Shown here: positions 17,901 to 29,911 of the stretch, in pieces
Numbering within the stretch: the first letter of the stretch is position 1
How the letters are laid out: each line of letters begins with the position of its first letter
DNA from: Urechis unicinctus
Taxonomy: Eukaryota > Annelida > Polychaeta > Xenopneusta > Urechidae
Direction of reading: 5' to 3'
DNA length: 64,000 nt
NCBI GenBank assembly: GCA_034190875.2
Contig: CM067357.1
Coordinates: 10,001-74,000 of the forward strand
Notes under the pieces: generated by a model
Database searches by the model: none
Told to the model about the DNA's origin: nothing
What the model saw: the letters and a program-made list of their open reading frames with translations, nothing else
Position numbers and translations under genes: made by a program

Positions 17901-20498
17901 TTGTTGTAGAGTCACCTACAGGTGGACATTTGGCTTGTTGTAGAGAGTCACACCTACAGGTGGACATTGGCTTGTTGTAGAGTCACCTACAGGTGGACAT
18001 TGGCTTGTTGTAGAGTCACCTACAGGTGGACATTTGGCTTGTTGTAGAGTCACCTACAGGTGGACATTTGGCTTGTTGTAGAGTCACCTACAGGTGACAT
18101 TTGGCTTGTTGTAGAGTCACCTACAGGTGGACATTGGGCTTGTTGTAGAGTCACCTACAGGTGGACATTTGGCTTGTTGTAGAGTCACCTACAGGTGGAC
18201 ATTTGGCTTGTTGTAGAGTCACCTACAGGTGGACATTTGGCTTGTTAGAGTCAGTCACCTACAGGTGGACATTTGGCTTGTTGTAGAGTCACCTACAGGT
18301 GGACATTTGGCTTGTTGTAGAGTCACCTACAGGGGACATTTGGCTTGTTGTAGAGTCACCTACAGGTGGACATTTGGCTTGTTGTAGAGTCACCTACAGG
18401 TGGACATTTGGCTTGTTGTAGAGTCACCTACAGGTGGACATTTGGTTTGTTGTAGAGTCACCTACAGGTGGACATTTGGCTTGTTGTAGAGTCACCTACA
18501 GGTGGACATTGGGCTTGTTGTAGAGTCAGTCACCTACAGGTGGACATTTGGCTTGTTGTAGAGTCACCTACAGGTGACATACAGGTGGACATTGTTGTAG
18601 AGAGTCACCTACAGGGACATTTGGCTTGTTGTAGAGTCACCAGGTACAGGTGGAGTCACCTACAGGTGGACATTTGGTTTGTTGTAGAGTCACCTACAGG
18701 TGGACATTTGGCTTGTTGTAGAGTCACCTACAGGTGGACATACATGGTGTAGAGTCACCTACAGGTGGACATTTGGCTTGTTGTAGAGTCACCTACAGGT
18801 GGACATTTGGCTTGTGTAGAGTCACCTACAGGTGGACATTGGGCTTTGTAGAGTCACCTACAGGTGGACATTGGTTGTTGTAGAGTCACCTACAGGTGGA
18901 CATTTGGCTTGTAGAGTCACCTACAGGTGGACATTGGCTTGTTGTAGAGTCACCTACAGGGGATTTGGCTTGTTGTAGAGTCACCTACAGGTGGACATTT
19001 GGCTTGTTGTAGAGTCACCTACAGGTGGACATTTGGCTTGTTGTAGAGTCACCTACAGGTGGACATTTGGCTTGTTGTAGAGTCACCTACAGGTGGACAT
19101 TTGGCTTGTTGTAGAGTCACCTACAGGTGGACATATGGCTTTGTTGTAGAGTCACCTACAGGTGGACATTTGGCTTGTTGTAGAGTCACCTACAGGTGGA
19201 CATTTGGCTTGTTGTAGAGTCACCTACAGGTGGACATTTGGCTTGTTGTAGAGTCAGGTATAGCTGGACATATGGGTTGTTGTAGAGTCACCTACAGGTG
19301 GACATTGGCTTGTTGTAGAGTCACATTTGGACATTGGCTTGTTGTAGAGTCACTACAGGTGGACATTGGCTTGTTGTAGAGTCACCTACAGGTGGACATT
19401 TGGCTTGTTGTAGAGTCACCTACAGGTGGACATTTGGCTTGTTGTAGAGTCACCTACAGGTGGACATTTGGCTTGTTGTAGAGTCACCTACAGGTGGACA
19501 TTTGGCTTGTTGTAGAGTCACCTACAGGTGGACATTGGACATTTGGCTTGTTGTTGTAGAGTCACCTATTGGTGGACATTTGGCTTGTTGTAGAGTCACC
19601 TACAGGTGGACAGGTTGTAGAGTCACCTACAGGTGGACATTGGCTTGTTGTAGAGTCACCTACAGGTGGACATTTGGCTTGTTGTAGAGTCAGTCCTACA
19701 GGTGGACATTTGGCTTGTTGTAGAGTCACCTACAGGTGGACATTTGGCTTGTTGTTGTCACCTAGTGGACATTTGGTTTGTTGTAGAGTCACCTACAGGT
19801 GGACATTTGGCTTGTTGTAGAGTCACCTACAGGTGGACATTTGGCTTGTTGTAGAGTCACCTACAGGTGGACATTTGGCTTGTTGTAGAGTCACCTACAG
19901 GTGGACATTTGGCTTGTTGTAGAGTCACCTACAGGTGGACATATGGCTTGTTGTAGAGTCATACAGGTGGACATTTGGCTTGTTGTAGAGTCACTACAGG
20001 TGGACATATGGCTTGTTGTAGAGTCACCTACAGGTGGACATTTGGCTTGTTGTAGAGTCACCTACAGGTGGACATTTGGCTTGTTGTAGAGTCACCTACA
20101 GGTGGACATTTGGCTTGTTGTAGAGTCACCTACAGGTGGACATTTGGCTGTTGTACATTGGACATTGGCTTGTTGTAGAGTCACCTACACATTTGGCTTG
20201 TTGTAGAGTCACCTACAGGTGGACATTGGCTTGTTGTAGAGTCACCTACAGGTGGACATATGGCTTGTTGTAGAGTCACCTACAGGTGGACATTTGGCTT
20301 GTTGTAGAGTCACCTACAGGTGGACATTTGGCTTTGTAGAGAGTCACTACAGGTGGACATTTGGCTTGTTGTAGAGTCACCTACAGGTGGACATTTGGCT
20401 TTGTAGAGTCACCTACAGGTGGACATTTGCTTGTTTGTAGAGTCGACACCTACAGCTGGACATTCGGCTCGTTGTAGAGTCACCAACATCCGGACATT
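14964..20498. repeat. 34-base minisatellite, about 160 copies
   Basis: The unit begins 'ttgtagagtcacctacaggt' and continues 'ggacatttggcttg'. The array spans about 5.5 kb. Many units are perfect, others carry one- to several-base indels or partial units (for example around 16780-16970 and 18580-18660). The core contains the inverted pair CACCT..AGGTG. The last units (20430-20498) are diverged, marking the older edge. Short open frames across it are repeat artefacts. A 13-base match to the core (gtcacctacaggt) occurs inside the arms of palindrome A near 42391. Confidence 0.97.
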
Positions 20499-20544
20499 CG
20501 ACTTGTTTTTGTGATGTGCCAGTTGTTCGTTGTTGTTCACTTCG

Positions 20545-20925
20545 ATTATGTGCCATGCAAATTGCGAGCCTCATTCAACCATTATGTTTCGTTTGGCTCC
20601 ATCCCTTAACCTTATTCCAAGCTGGTGAGGGATGAGAGGAGCCCCGTTCAGATGTCTATACGGTAAGGATGAGTCGTTAGGTGGGTATAATATCGATGTT
20701 GTTATCTGGGGACTTGAATATGTACTTCCTTCTGGCGGTAATGTGTGTAGATAGCATCAATAATGGCTCATTGCGGAACCTTCAACCATTGACGAGACTT
20801 CATTTCGCTTATCGTGGTTAAGAATACAGCGATGTCAATCCAGTTCTGTCAATAAAGAGGACCAATGAAATTCTTAATTTTCCATGCTGTGCTCGTAAAG
20901 AGAGTAATAGATGCCAGAAAGCTGC
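20545..20925 (+). repeat. Dispersed element E, copy 1
   Basis: About 380 bases that recur at 49468-49850 (same orientation) and, inverted, at 59490-59872. Shared landmarks: 'gcgagcct.attcaacca', 'gtgtgtagatagcatcaata', 'ggctcattgcggaacc' and 'atccagttctgtcaataaa'. All three copies end at a 'gagctgcaatcaacagcg' unit, amplified here into the array that follows. No coding potential seen; function unknown. Confidence 0.9.
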
Positions 20926-21245
20926 AATCAACAGCCTGGACCCCACCTCTATCAGAGCTGCAATCAACAGTGAGGACTCCGCCTCGATCAGAGCTGCAAT
21001 CAACAGCGTGGACTCCGCCTCGATCAGAGCTGCAATCAACAGCGTGGACTCCGCCTCGATTAGAGCTGCAATCAACAGTGAGGACTCCGCCTCAATCACA
21101 GCTGCAATCAACAGCGTGGACTCCGCCTCGATCAGAGCTGCAATCAACAGCGAGGACTCAGCCTCGATCAGAGCTGCAATCAACAGCGTGGACTCCGCCT
21201 CGATCAGAGCTGCAATCAACAGCGTGGACACCACCTCGATCCAGA
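20926..21245. repeat. 36-base minisatellite, about 9 copies
   Basis: The unit includes 'gatcagagctgcaatcaaca' and 'gcgtggactccgcctc'. The same unit is present in about two copies at 49845-49915 and one copy near 59470-59500 beside the other copies of element E, so amplification is specific to this locus. Because 36 is a multiple of three it keeps frames open on both strands; I do not treat these as genes. Confidence 0.95.
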
Positions 21246-21930
21246 CTTGATCAGACATGAGACTGTGGCGTGATGAACCGCGATCAGACATGTGTCTGTA
21301 CTGTAATGAACCGTGATCAGATATGTGTCTGTACTGTGATGAAGCATAATCAGACTTGAGACTGTGCCGTGATGAACCGTGATCAGACATCTGTCTGTAC
21401 TGTGATGAACCGTGATCAGTTCTGTGAGACTGATAAGACATGGCGTACCGTGATGAATAAGACATGTGTCGTGATCAACCGTGACATTCTGTGTGAACCG
21501 TGACTGTGTCTGTACCGTGATGACCGTGATAAGACATGTGTCTATACTGTGATGTGACTTCTGTGATGAACCGTGATCAGACTTGTGTCTGTACCGTGAT
21601 GAGACTGTGACCTGTGATGAACCGTGATCAGACATGTGTCTGTACTGTGTGTCTGTACTGTGATGAACCGTGATCAGTTCTGTGATGAACCGTGATAAGA
21701 CATGTGTCTGTACCGTGATGAGCCGTGATAAGACATGTGTCTATACTGTGATGAACCGTGATCAGTTCTGTGATGAACCGTGATCAGACTTGTGTCAGTA
21801 CCGGGATTAACTGTGATCAGACATTTGTCTGTACCGGGATGAACCGTGATCAGACATGTGTCTATACTGGGATAAACCGTGATCAGACATGTGTCTGTAC
21901 CGGGATTAACCGTGATCAATGTCGTTGCCA
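21246..21930. repeat. Degenerate minisatellite of about 30-36 bases
   Basis: Tandem variants built from 'gtgatcagacatgtgtctgt' and 'gatgaaccgtgatcag', with frequent truncation and mixed unit lengths. It continues directly from the 36-base array, whose last unit grades into it. Confidence 0.9.
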
Positions 21931-22189
21931 CTCCTCATACACTGCCGATTTTATTATTGTCTAGTACCAAATTATTTCAAGCTAAACTAAATTTACACCA
22001 CATTAATCCTGGCTGGAGGGCTTGACAAATGTAAAATACATTGCAAACCGTCTAAATTAACTCAATGTTTCTGGAAATAAACCCGTATTATGCCATGTAA
22101 GCCAGATTTTCAGTTTGTGCATCATAACAACACCACTTACATTCATGCTACCTGTCATTACCTGTTTCCTTCTGCCCGAATGAAGTGAA
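21931..22189. other. Unique spacer between arrays
   Basis: AT-rich single-copy sequence without a gene or motif I recognise. Confidence 0.5.
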
Positions 22190-22745
22190 TCACGTGTCCT
22201 GGACGGTTATGACGACGTCCTGGACGGAAATGACGACGTTCTGGACGGTTATGACGACGATCTTGGCAGTAATGACGACATCATTAACGGTAATGACGAC
22301 AGTGTGGACGGTAGTGACGACGTTCTTGTTGGTAATGACGTCGTCCATGATGTTACTGATGACGTTCTCGACGGTAATGATGTCGTTATAGACGTTAATG
22401 ACGTCGTCCAGGACGGTAACGATGATGTTCTGGACGGAAATGACGACGTTCCGGACAGTAATGACGAATCTCTAGAATTGTTCTGGGCGGTAATGACGCG
22501 TCCAGGACGTTAATAATGACGTTTTGGACGGTAATGATGTAGTTATGGACGTTTATGACGTCGTCCAGAACGGTAATGATGACTTTCTGGACGGTAATGA
22601 TGTCGTTATGGACGTTTATGACGACATTCTGGACGGTAATAATGACGTTTTGGGCGGTAATGACGACATTCCGGACGGTTATGACGACGTTCTAGAAGGC
22701 AATGACGACGTTCTGCAAGGTAATGACCACATCTTGGAAGTAAAT
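22190..22745. repeat. 21-base minisatellite
   Basis: The unit is close to 'ggtaatgacgacgttctgga' plus one base, with many substitutions and about 25 copies. It is a multiple of three, so several frames stay open. The repeated TGACG/CGTCA steps resemble CREB half-sites, but this is simply a property of the unit. Confidence 0.93.
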
Positions 22746-23082
22746 TTAATGACAGCTTCTTGAAATGTAATGACAACGTCTTGAAAAGAATTAACAGCGT
22801 CCTGGAAGTTGTGTAAATGAATGACTGCCGATGATGCTGACAGTCGCATGAATCGATGTCCTATGACGTCAGAAGTTGTATGAATGAATGTTGTGTCAAC
22901 AATGATGCTCGTTTTTGCTGATTGGTGCAGGGATATTGGTCGCATATATAAGAGAACCTGTGATTGGTGCAGGGATATTGGTCGCACATGCAATGGAAAG
23001 CCTCTTTCATTGCTTCTTACGACGGCAGCCACATAAAGACGGTGCGATTCAACATTGTGGTTGAATGGCGGTCTCCCATTAA
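22746..23082. other. Unique spacer with one short duplication
   Basis: A stretch 'attggtgcagggatattggt' occurs twice (22921 and 22965 region), separated by 'cgcatatataagagaacc'. No gene is supported. It lies immediately outside the left arm of palindrome A. Confidence 0.55.
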
Positions 23083-24477
23083 CCTTGATCGGCCACCTAA
23101 TGCAGCACAAGAAATATTTCTGCGAATACTTTGCATTGACTACAAGTCGGTAGGAACCTGTTAAGTGTTAATATGACTAGCCACTAGCGACTCGCTGTTT
23201 GTCCTGCTATTCGTGCGTTTTGCTAGATATGAGTTGTCAGGTTGCACATCAAACAGGAAATGTAGGTCGTGTTTTCCTAAAGTAGCACCAAACCGGATTG
23301 GGTTAATGTACACGGGCAAGGGCATTAATGACGATAGGTGAAAGGTTGAATTGACTTCGTCAGAATGTAGCAAAGCAACATTTGGGTTGTTCGGTAATAA
23401 CACAACCGAGGCCTGGCGGGAGAGTTTTATGTCACGCTGTGCCTCAGTTTATAGTTAAACGAATTATTCAAACTTTAAAACTGCCTCGGTTCAGAGCCCC
23501 AGGACGAATGTGATCGCTTCCCTAATGCGTTTGATCTGAGTACCTGGATGAATTTACTTGCTTTCCTAATGCGTTTAATATTAGGCTCATCTCTATATTG
23601 TAAGTCTAATTAAACATAAACAATCCAGTAAACAATTCGCCACAAAAGCCTTTTCAACGAGAAAATGGCCAAAGTCTTGGTCGTTTCTCAACGAATGGTT
23701 CACCTTCAGTAATGCCTGGCAAATCATATCTTTAGCGGCCATGACCACGTTTAAGAGCCTGCTCGTGGGCGACATCCTTCCTCATCCTCTGCTTGTGGGT
23801 GACGTCGACCTGTAGGTGACCTCCTCACTCCTCTGCCCTGGCAGCTCACGACAACTAACCGTTCAGTTGAGCGCCGTTCAGTCGCAAATACCACATGGTG
23901 TGCGAGCTTTTTATTTATCATCAAGGTGTATCGGCTAGAGGAACGACTCTTTGATGCATAATCATACGGAATGCTATCACATTCTTGAATGATTGAAATG
24001 GTCTCAATTATAAAATATCCCACGCAGTAAATATGAGTATTCTAGCACTATTCTGTGGAAGGTACAACTCACATAATGAGCCGCGTCGCCCAAACGTCAG
24101 AGCAAACAAACGCCGCAATACAGGGCGCCATCTCCTGTCTGACGTGTCATGTTGTTATGTGTTAACAAACGGATATTGCACTTGCCATTGATCGAGCTAC
24201 CGGTGGCGGTTGTCAGCTGACACAGGAACATGTACGCGACACCCTGTACACTAATGGTTCAACCAACAACCTGACATATATCACATGTGTTTCGGGTAAG
24301 TGGAGAGATATTGCTTTGCTGAGACCACATAATGCTGTCACATGTAATCCTATTCTGCTGCAGCCAACTACCAATTATTCCACCTGATAGTCTTCTGTGC
24401 CCGGGGTTAGTTATCACGTGGTGGCTATGTGCAATGCGCACAGGGACCATGTATTGATTAGACTGATCTCCGTCGCG

Positions 24478-24712
24478 CCTGTATATGGGACCATATGATG
24501 TGCGAGTCGCGCCTTTGGGACCATATGATGTGTGAGTCGCGCCATTATATTGGACCATATGATGTGTGAGTCGCGCCAGTATATTGGACCATATGATGTG
24601 TGAGTCGCGCCAGTATATTGGACCATATGATGTGTGAGTCGCGCCAGTATATTGAACCATATGATGTGTGAGTCGCGCCACTATATTGGACCATATGATG
24701 TGTGAGTTTGAG
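24478..24712. repeat. 34-base minisatellite in palindrome A left arm
   Basis: About seven units containing 'ggaccatatgatgtgtgagt' and 'cgcgccagtatatt'. The inverted counterpart at 41500-41745 has a similar number of copies, so this array may predate the inverted duplication. Confidence 0.93.
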
Positions 24713-24769
24713 CTTCGACAACGCTTTAAGCAGATAAGGGCTGTTACACTTATTCACTCGATACTGAGA

Positions 24770-24985
24770 GCGCAGGGATAAGGCTTTTATGGTTCAATAA
24801 CCTTGCAATAGCATATCACGCAGGGATCAGGCTTTTGTGGTTCAATAACCTAGCAATGGCATTTCACACAGGGATCAGCCTTTAGTGGTTCAATAGCCTA
24901 GCAATAGCATATCACGCAGGGATCAGGCTTTATTGGTTCAATAGCCTAGCAATAGAATATCACGCAGGGATCAAACTTGTGGCTT
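24770..24985. repeat. 48-base repeat, about 4-5 copies
   Basis: The unit starts 'cagggatcaggcttttgtgg' and contains 'ttcaata.cctagcaata'. The matching place in the right arm (41385-41440) holds a single copy, so it was amplified only in this arm. Confidence 0.88.
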
Positions 24986-26069
24986 ACTTGGCAGATTTGC
25001 TCAGCCAAATCGAAGAGTGGGGATGAACACAACAGACATAGCATAGCACCTGTGTAGGGTTAGCGCCTGTGCAGGGGTGGATGTGAATAACAATGAAAAA
25101 GGAATGAGCACAGTTGATAACATAATGTAGCATAACGTCCTTGTGAGAGAGGAGTGAGCACAGCTGATAGCGCTCCAACCAAAGCCACAACCAGAATGCG
25201 CTCAAACCAAAGCCACAATCAGAATGCCCTCAAACCAAAGCCACGGCAGGATGCACTCCAACCCCAGCCACAACTAGAATGCGCTCCATTCCAGTACACC
25301 ACCAGTATAGTGTATGACATTAACGTCAATAAAGTCCCACTCTGAATGCCCCCACAGTAATGGAACACACCACCAGTATAGTGTATTACCTTACCGTCCA
25401 AATCAACTTACTCGGAATGGCCCTACGGGGAAGAAACACCACCATTATAGGGTTCTACGTGACTATGTTGCATTGGGAATTCAAGCTAACTTCATTTGCG
25501 CTGCAAATCCATTCGTCGCGCCGTGTCAGTGTGTATGATATTAACGTCAATAAAGACTACGCACACTATGATGTTGAACGGCATAAAGTCTGGATCAAAA
25601 ACCACATTGGTCATACTACGAAGATGAAGCGTACGGCTTTTGGAAAGCAGTGATAACTTTAATACATCATTGTTATGAAGTAATTGTCAGAGGAAGCCTT
25701 ACCCGTCCCATGAGAGTGATAAGTTAGTGTAGAATAATGAGATGGCTGTGCGTCCTTGGGTTATACTGTATTGATAATAGCTTACACGCTATGTCTATTG
25801 GGGCGGGGTGGATATGGACGGAGCTTTCTTAGCTCACTGCTAGAGCGGAATAGATCCTTGAGAAGTGGGCGTTGGTTGGTAACCTCTTACGACGTGTAAT
25901 AGTTTACATATGCAACTTCAATGACTCATGAGTATTGAAGGATACTTTCAAATTAGAGAACCGTTGAAGCACATGCCCCTGAATGGTTACGTAAGAGTCA
26001 ATAATCCTAGGATGAATTAGAGAATGCAAAAGCGGTCAATAAAATAAATTGATGTGGCTTAAAGTATTA

Positions 26070-26545
26070 ACCACCTGCAATACAGGTGGTAAATACTGGA
26101 TGCAATGTACTACCTTGTGATTAATGCAGGGTGTACTGTATCCCCTGGTGGTTAATAGGGGACGTACTATATCACCTGGTGGTTAATGATGGATGTACTT
26201 TGGGGTTAATGCTGGATGTACTGTATCACCTGGTGGTTAATGCAGGATGTACCGTATCACCTGGTGGTTAATGCAGCATGTACTGTATCACCTGGTGATT
26301 AATGCAGGATGTACTGTATCACCTGGTGGTTAATGCAGGATGTACTGTATCACCTGGTGGTTAATGCTGGATGTACTGTATCACATGGTGGTTAATGCAG
26401 GATGTACTGTATCACCTGGTGGTTAATGCAGGATGTACCGTATCACCTGGTGGTTAATGCTGGATGTACTGTATCACCTGGTGGTTAATGCAGGATGTAC
26501 CGTGTCACCTGTTGGGTAATGCCGGATGTACTGTATCACCTGAAG
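26070..26545. repeat. 31-base minisatellite, about 15 copies
   Basis: The unit is 'atgcaggatgtactgtatca' plus 'cctggtggtta'. The right-arm counterpart at about 38165-38345 is shorter and more diverged. Its outer edge is the sequence 'ccacctg.aataccaggtgg' type junction shared by both arms. Confidence 0.93.
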
Positions 26546-26562
26546 GTACTGCTTAAAGCGCA

Positions 26563-26990
26563 ACAGAGGTGGCTATTCATTCAATAATTATTGGCTTAAA
26601 GCGTCACGGAGCTGTGCTATTAATTCTGTAGTTAGAGGCTTAAAGCACCACGGGTGTGTGCTATTGGTTTAGTAATAATGGGCTTAAAGCACCACGGGTG
26701 TGTGCTATTGGTTTAGTAATAATTGGCTTAAAGCACCACGGGTGTGTGCTATTGGTTTAGTAATAATGGGCTTAATGTGCCACGGGTGTGTGCTATTGGT
26801 TTAGTAATAATGGGCTTAATGTGCCACGGGTGTGTGCTATTGGTTTAGTAATAATGGGCTTAATGTGCCACGGAGGTGAGTTATTCTTTCAGTAGTTGTA
26901 GGCTTGAAGTACCATGGTGCAAGCTATTCATTCAGTAGTTTGCGACTTAAAGCACCACGGTGGTGGGCTATTCATTCAGTAGTTATGCAC
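26563..26990. repeat. About 44-base repeat at the inner end of the left arm
   Basis: Units contain 'ggcttaaagcaccacgg' and 'tgtgctattggtttagtaat'. It is the inverted, diverged counterpart of the 44-base array at 37552-38160 in the right arm, which has expanded a different variant. Confidence 0.85.
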
Positions 26991-27002
26991 CTAAAGTGCC
27001 AT

Positions 27003-27125
27003 TGACCACATTGTCATAAATTGAGGCTTTCTGATACATGTTTTATTGACCACATTGCCATACAGTGGGGCTTTCTGAGACATGTTGCATTGATCCCATT
27101 GTCATAAAGCGGGGCTTTCTTAGCT
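27003..27125. repeat. Short tandem repeat, about 2-3 copies of 57 bases
   Basis: Repeats of 'gaccacattg.cata.a.tg.ggctttctga' with an 'acatgtt..att' tail. It lies just inside the spacer of palindrome A and has no counterpart beside the right arm. Confidence 0.75.
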
Positions 27126-27380
27126 GTTCTGTGCCGGTTTTTTTAATGTCCCACTTGGCAAAAAGAGAAAATGGTTGAGGCCTTTCTTGAGTCAGGGCCT
27201 TCTCTATCGAGAACCACGTCCTGTGGTCTGGCACCAAGACATCTTGCTTTACCATACAGGCTACTGACATAAAGCCAACTTGATTTACTATTCTGGCTAG
27301 TGACATTAAGCGAGCTTGCTCTACCATTCAGGCTAGTGGGCAATTATCTCATCCATTACGACCACCCTATGCTTCCTATC

Positions 27381-27545
27381 AACCGAACTCAACAGGAATT
27401 ATTGCAGTTCTAGTGTCATGACTTTTCGTGACGGAGACCTATAAAGGAAGCCAAGGTTGCATATAAGTGTTGACCCGCCGGATGTGCCTGCTGTACCGGA
27501 GCTTTTAATGATCACGTTAAGTCGTGCTAGGAATCCTTCTCTGGA
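27381..27545 (+). repeat. Dispersed direct repeat, copy 1
   Basis: Shares 'caggaattattgcagt', 'agtgttgacccgccggatgt', 'ctgtaccggagctt' and following sequence with 47808-47965. The two copies are in the same orientation about 20.4 kb apart. One lies in the spacer of palindrome A, the other just outside palindrome B. Confidence 0.85.
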
Positions 27546-27687
27546 TGGTGGTATCGTAAAGACAGTGAGAACTGTGCGAATACGTCACAATCGCCCAATT
27601 GAATTCAACAGATGTAAATATAAAAAGGCCAGATGTCTAGATATTACAGTTACTATGATATGCACAGGAATTCGGTTTTATTGTGTG

Positions 27688-27983
27688 CTTTGCCCCCGGG
27701 GGGGCACTTAATGGTATAGAGGTAGTACATATGTGCCGCGCGACGGGGTATGTTTTTTCGGCCTCTTGACTTGTACGACGGGTTTTTTGGCCTCATACTT
27801 GTACGACGGGGTATGTTTTTGAGCTTCAATCTGTACGAGGGGTTATACATTCGCATAATACCTTGTACGACGGGGTATGCTTTTGGCCATTTTGACCTTG
27901 TACGACGGGTACGGGTTTTCGAGGTCCCGCGGCACACCCCTATCCAGAATAAGGCCAAGTGCCCCCCCCCGGGCTTTGCCAAA
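27688..27983. repeat. Short element with inverted G/C-run ends
   Basis: The left end reads 'gcccccgggggggcactt' and the right end 'aagtgccccccccccgggc', an inverted pair of about 18 bases around roughly 250 bases. The interior holds degenerate repeats of 'cttgtacgacggggtatg' with 'ttttggcc' or 'tttcggcc' between them. It could be a foldback-type or non-autonomous element; no flanking target duplication was identified with confidence. Confidence 0.6.
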
Positions 27984-28102
27984 TCTTAAGTTTAACAAAA
28001 CCTCCGAAAATTTAGTGTTAAAGAAAGTGGTTGCAATAGGAAGTCTTTAATCATCTACGCCACGGTCTTAACAAACTCAATTCATGTGAACAACTCTTTT
28101 AT
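27984..28102. other. Short unique spacer
   Basis: Nothing recognised between the G/C-ended element and the next array. Confidence 0.5.
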
Positions 28103-28590
28103 TTGTCCGAAACAATGAAAGACGACCCAGTAAAAAATTACGTAATGAAGGACGACGTACTGATGGACGACGTACTGAAGGACGACGGAACAAAGGACGA
28201 CGTAATGAAGGACGACGTAATAAAAGAGGACGGAACAAAAGACGACGTAATGAAGAACGACGGAACAACGGACGACGTATTGAAGGACGACGTAATGAAG
28301 GACGACGTAATAAAAGAGGACGGAACAAAGGACGACGTATTGAAGGACGCCGGAACAAAGGACGACGTAATGAAGGATGACGGAACAAAAGACGACGTAA
28401 TGAAGGACGACGAAATAAAAGAGGACGGAACATAAGAAGACGTAATGAAGGATGACGGAACAAAGGACGACGTAATAAAGAACGACGGAACAAAGGACGA
28501 CGTAATGAATGACGACGTAATGAAGGACGACAGAATGAAAGACGACAGAAAGAAGGACGACGGAATGAAGGACGAAGGAACGCTGCTTTG
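28103..28590. repeat. 15-base minisatellite, about 32 copies
   Basis: The unit is close to 'aaggacgacgtaatg' with variants ('acggaacaa', 'aaagagg'). The length divisible by three produces long open frames on both strands, including one of over 200 codons, which are repeat artefacts. Confidence 0.95.
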
Positions 28591-28814
28591 TGGCGTCCAT
28601 TCGTGCCGCGTTGTAGCATACAGTCGTGGTGCTTTGTTGTGTTCAGTCGAATGATGCAGTTGTTTTCAAACAACTTGGATAAGCACAGAAAGCCCATCAG
28701 CTTACCATAATCGAAACGCATAATTGATGGAATATTCTAAAATTGCGAAATGCACCTCATATACTATGTGTCCTAGCAACCATCTCCAGTATTTGTCTGT
28801 CCATTAAATGGACA

Positions 28815-29055
28815 GTGTTACGTGCGGTCGTGCCGCGTTGTAGCATACAGTCGTGGTGCTTTGTGGCGTTCAGTCGTACCGTGTTGTAGCAAACAGTCAC
28901 GGTGGTTTGTGGCGTCCAGTCGTGCCGCGTTGTAGCATACAGTCGTGGTGCTTTGTGGCGTTCAGTCGTGCCGCGATGTAGCATACAGTCACGGTGGTTT
29001 GTGGCGTCCAGTCGTGCCGCGTTGTAGCATACAGTCACGGTGCTTTGTGACGTTG
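28815..29055. repeat. 46-base repeat, about 5 copies
   Basis: The unit includes 'tcgtgccgcgttgtagcata' and 'cagtcgtggtgctttgtgg'. One extra partial copy sits at 28600-28640 at the end of the preceding 15-base array. Confidence 0.9.
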
Positions 29056-29911
29056 GGGCTTGCGGTTCTGTAAATAACAATGAAGCACAAGAAGATACAA
29101 ACGATGGAAAGTCCCTAGAAGTCGATGGACAGAACAAAGCCATTCAAGCCGCTGTCAAGGTGCCATCCGTGCCATGGTGAGCTCTAGCCTTGTTGTCAAA
29201 TTGGACCTAAGTAAGAATCAGAGCTCTACAGGAAAGACTCAAAGGTAAATATGAAAGCGATGCAGTAAGTGCAATACATCTGACGGAAGCGGGCATAATC
29301 ACGATTTGATTTGACGGAGGGAGTGGGAGCACCCTGCGCAAACATGCAAATGGTGTTATCAATAATGCACATTTATCATATCAGCGTCTGTGGTGTAAAC
29401 CAAGGACTGTTCATTGGAAAACAAATAGCCTAAAAGCCAGCATCCATTATCCACTGTGTGTGATGAATAATTCCCTAATCTGTGCCTGGAATATTACAGT
29501 GGGAATGGGGGTAGTTGAAACCTCGATCGATCATATGTAGCACTTTATACATACGCCTAAAATCAGTTTTCCATCGTGTGGGGAGGGAGGGCGTCGTGCC
29601 ATTTAAGCTTAGGACTAACGCATGTTCCTTTATTGAATATTTTACATTTAAGAAACACCATTATTTGTACAATGCAAAGATTATGAATATTCATTTCTAT
29701 GCACTTTGCGCGCCCAATCCTGAGACACATAAATGAATTAGAGTGGGCTCTAATAGGTTCCGCTTTAGAGTAGGAGAGCCGAATAGAAGGAGTACTCACC
29801 GAAGCCTCATCGCACAATGATGAAAGCAGCCATTTAATTATCAGGAACTCTATATTGATCGATGATCTAACGTTGATTAACACTATACTAAAAAAATGTG
29901 GATGTGGCTTG
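29056..29911. other. No supported gene
   Basis: Mostly unique. An open stretch of about 42 codons at 29060-29183 (plus) is acidic and ends beside a GGTGAGC donor-like site, but lacks a start and any family motif. I left it unannotated as a gene. Confidence 0.45.

Larger units (their letters stand above)
23083..26990 (+). repeat. Palindrome A, left arm
   Basis: Inverted copy of 37552-43135. The outer end reads 'ccttgatcggccacctaatg' here and its reverse complement ends at 43135. Correspondence can be followed through the region around 23700-24300, the 34-base array at 24478, the 'gtggcttacttggcagattt' stretch at 24982 (partner near 39880), the stretch at 25290-25700 and the block at 26040-26110 (partner near 38320-38390). 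The arm is shorter than its partner because it lacks an inserted block and has different array sizes. No intact gene is shared by both arms; an 80-codon frame at 23161-23403 is frameshifted in the partner. Confidence 0.9.

Noticed and set aside
14964-20498. Possible CRISPR array (34-base repeats)
   Set aside because: Units follow one another with no variable spacers, and the context is eukaryotic; this is a minisatellite.
23161-23403. 80-codon frame in the left arm of palindrome A as a conserved gene
   Set aside because: The inverted copy at 42835-43060 has a one-base loss in the middle of the frame, so it is not conserved between arms.
28077-28721. Frame of 214 codons rich in Arg/Leu/Pro on the minus strand
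   Set aside because: Generated by a 15-base array; the other strand and another frame are also open.
29060-29183. Acidic open stretch followed by a donor-like site
   Set aside because: About 42 codons without start, acceptor evidence or similarity; too weak to call an exon.
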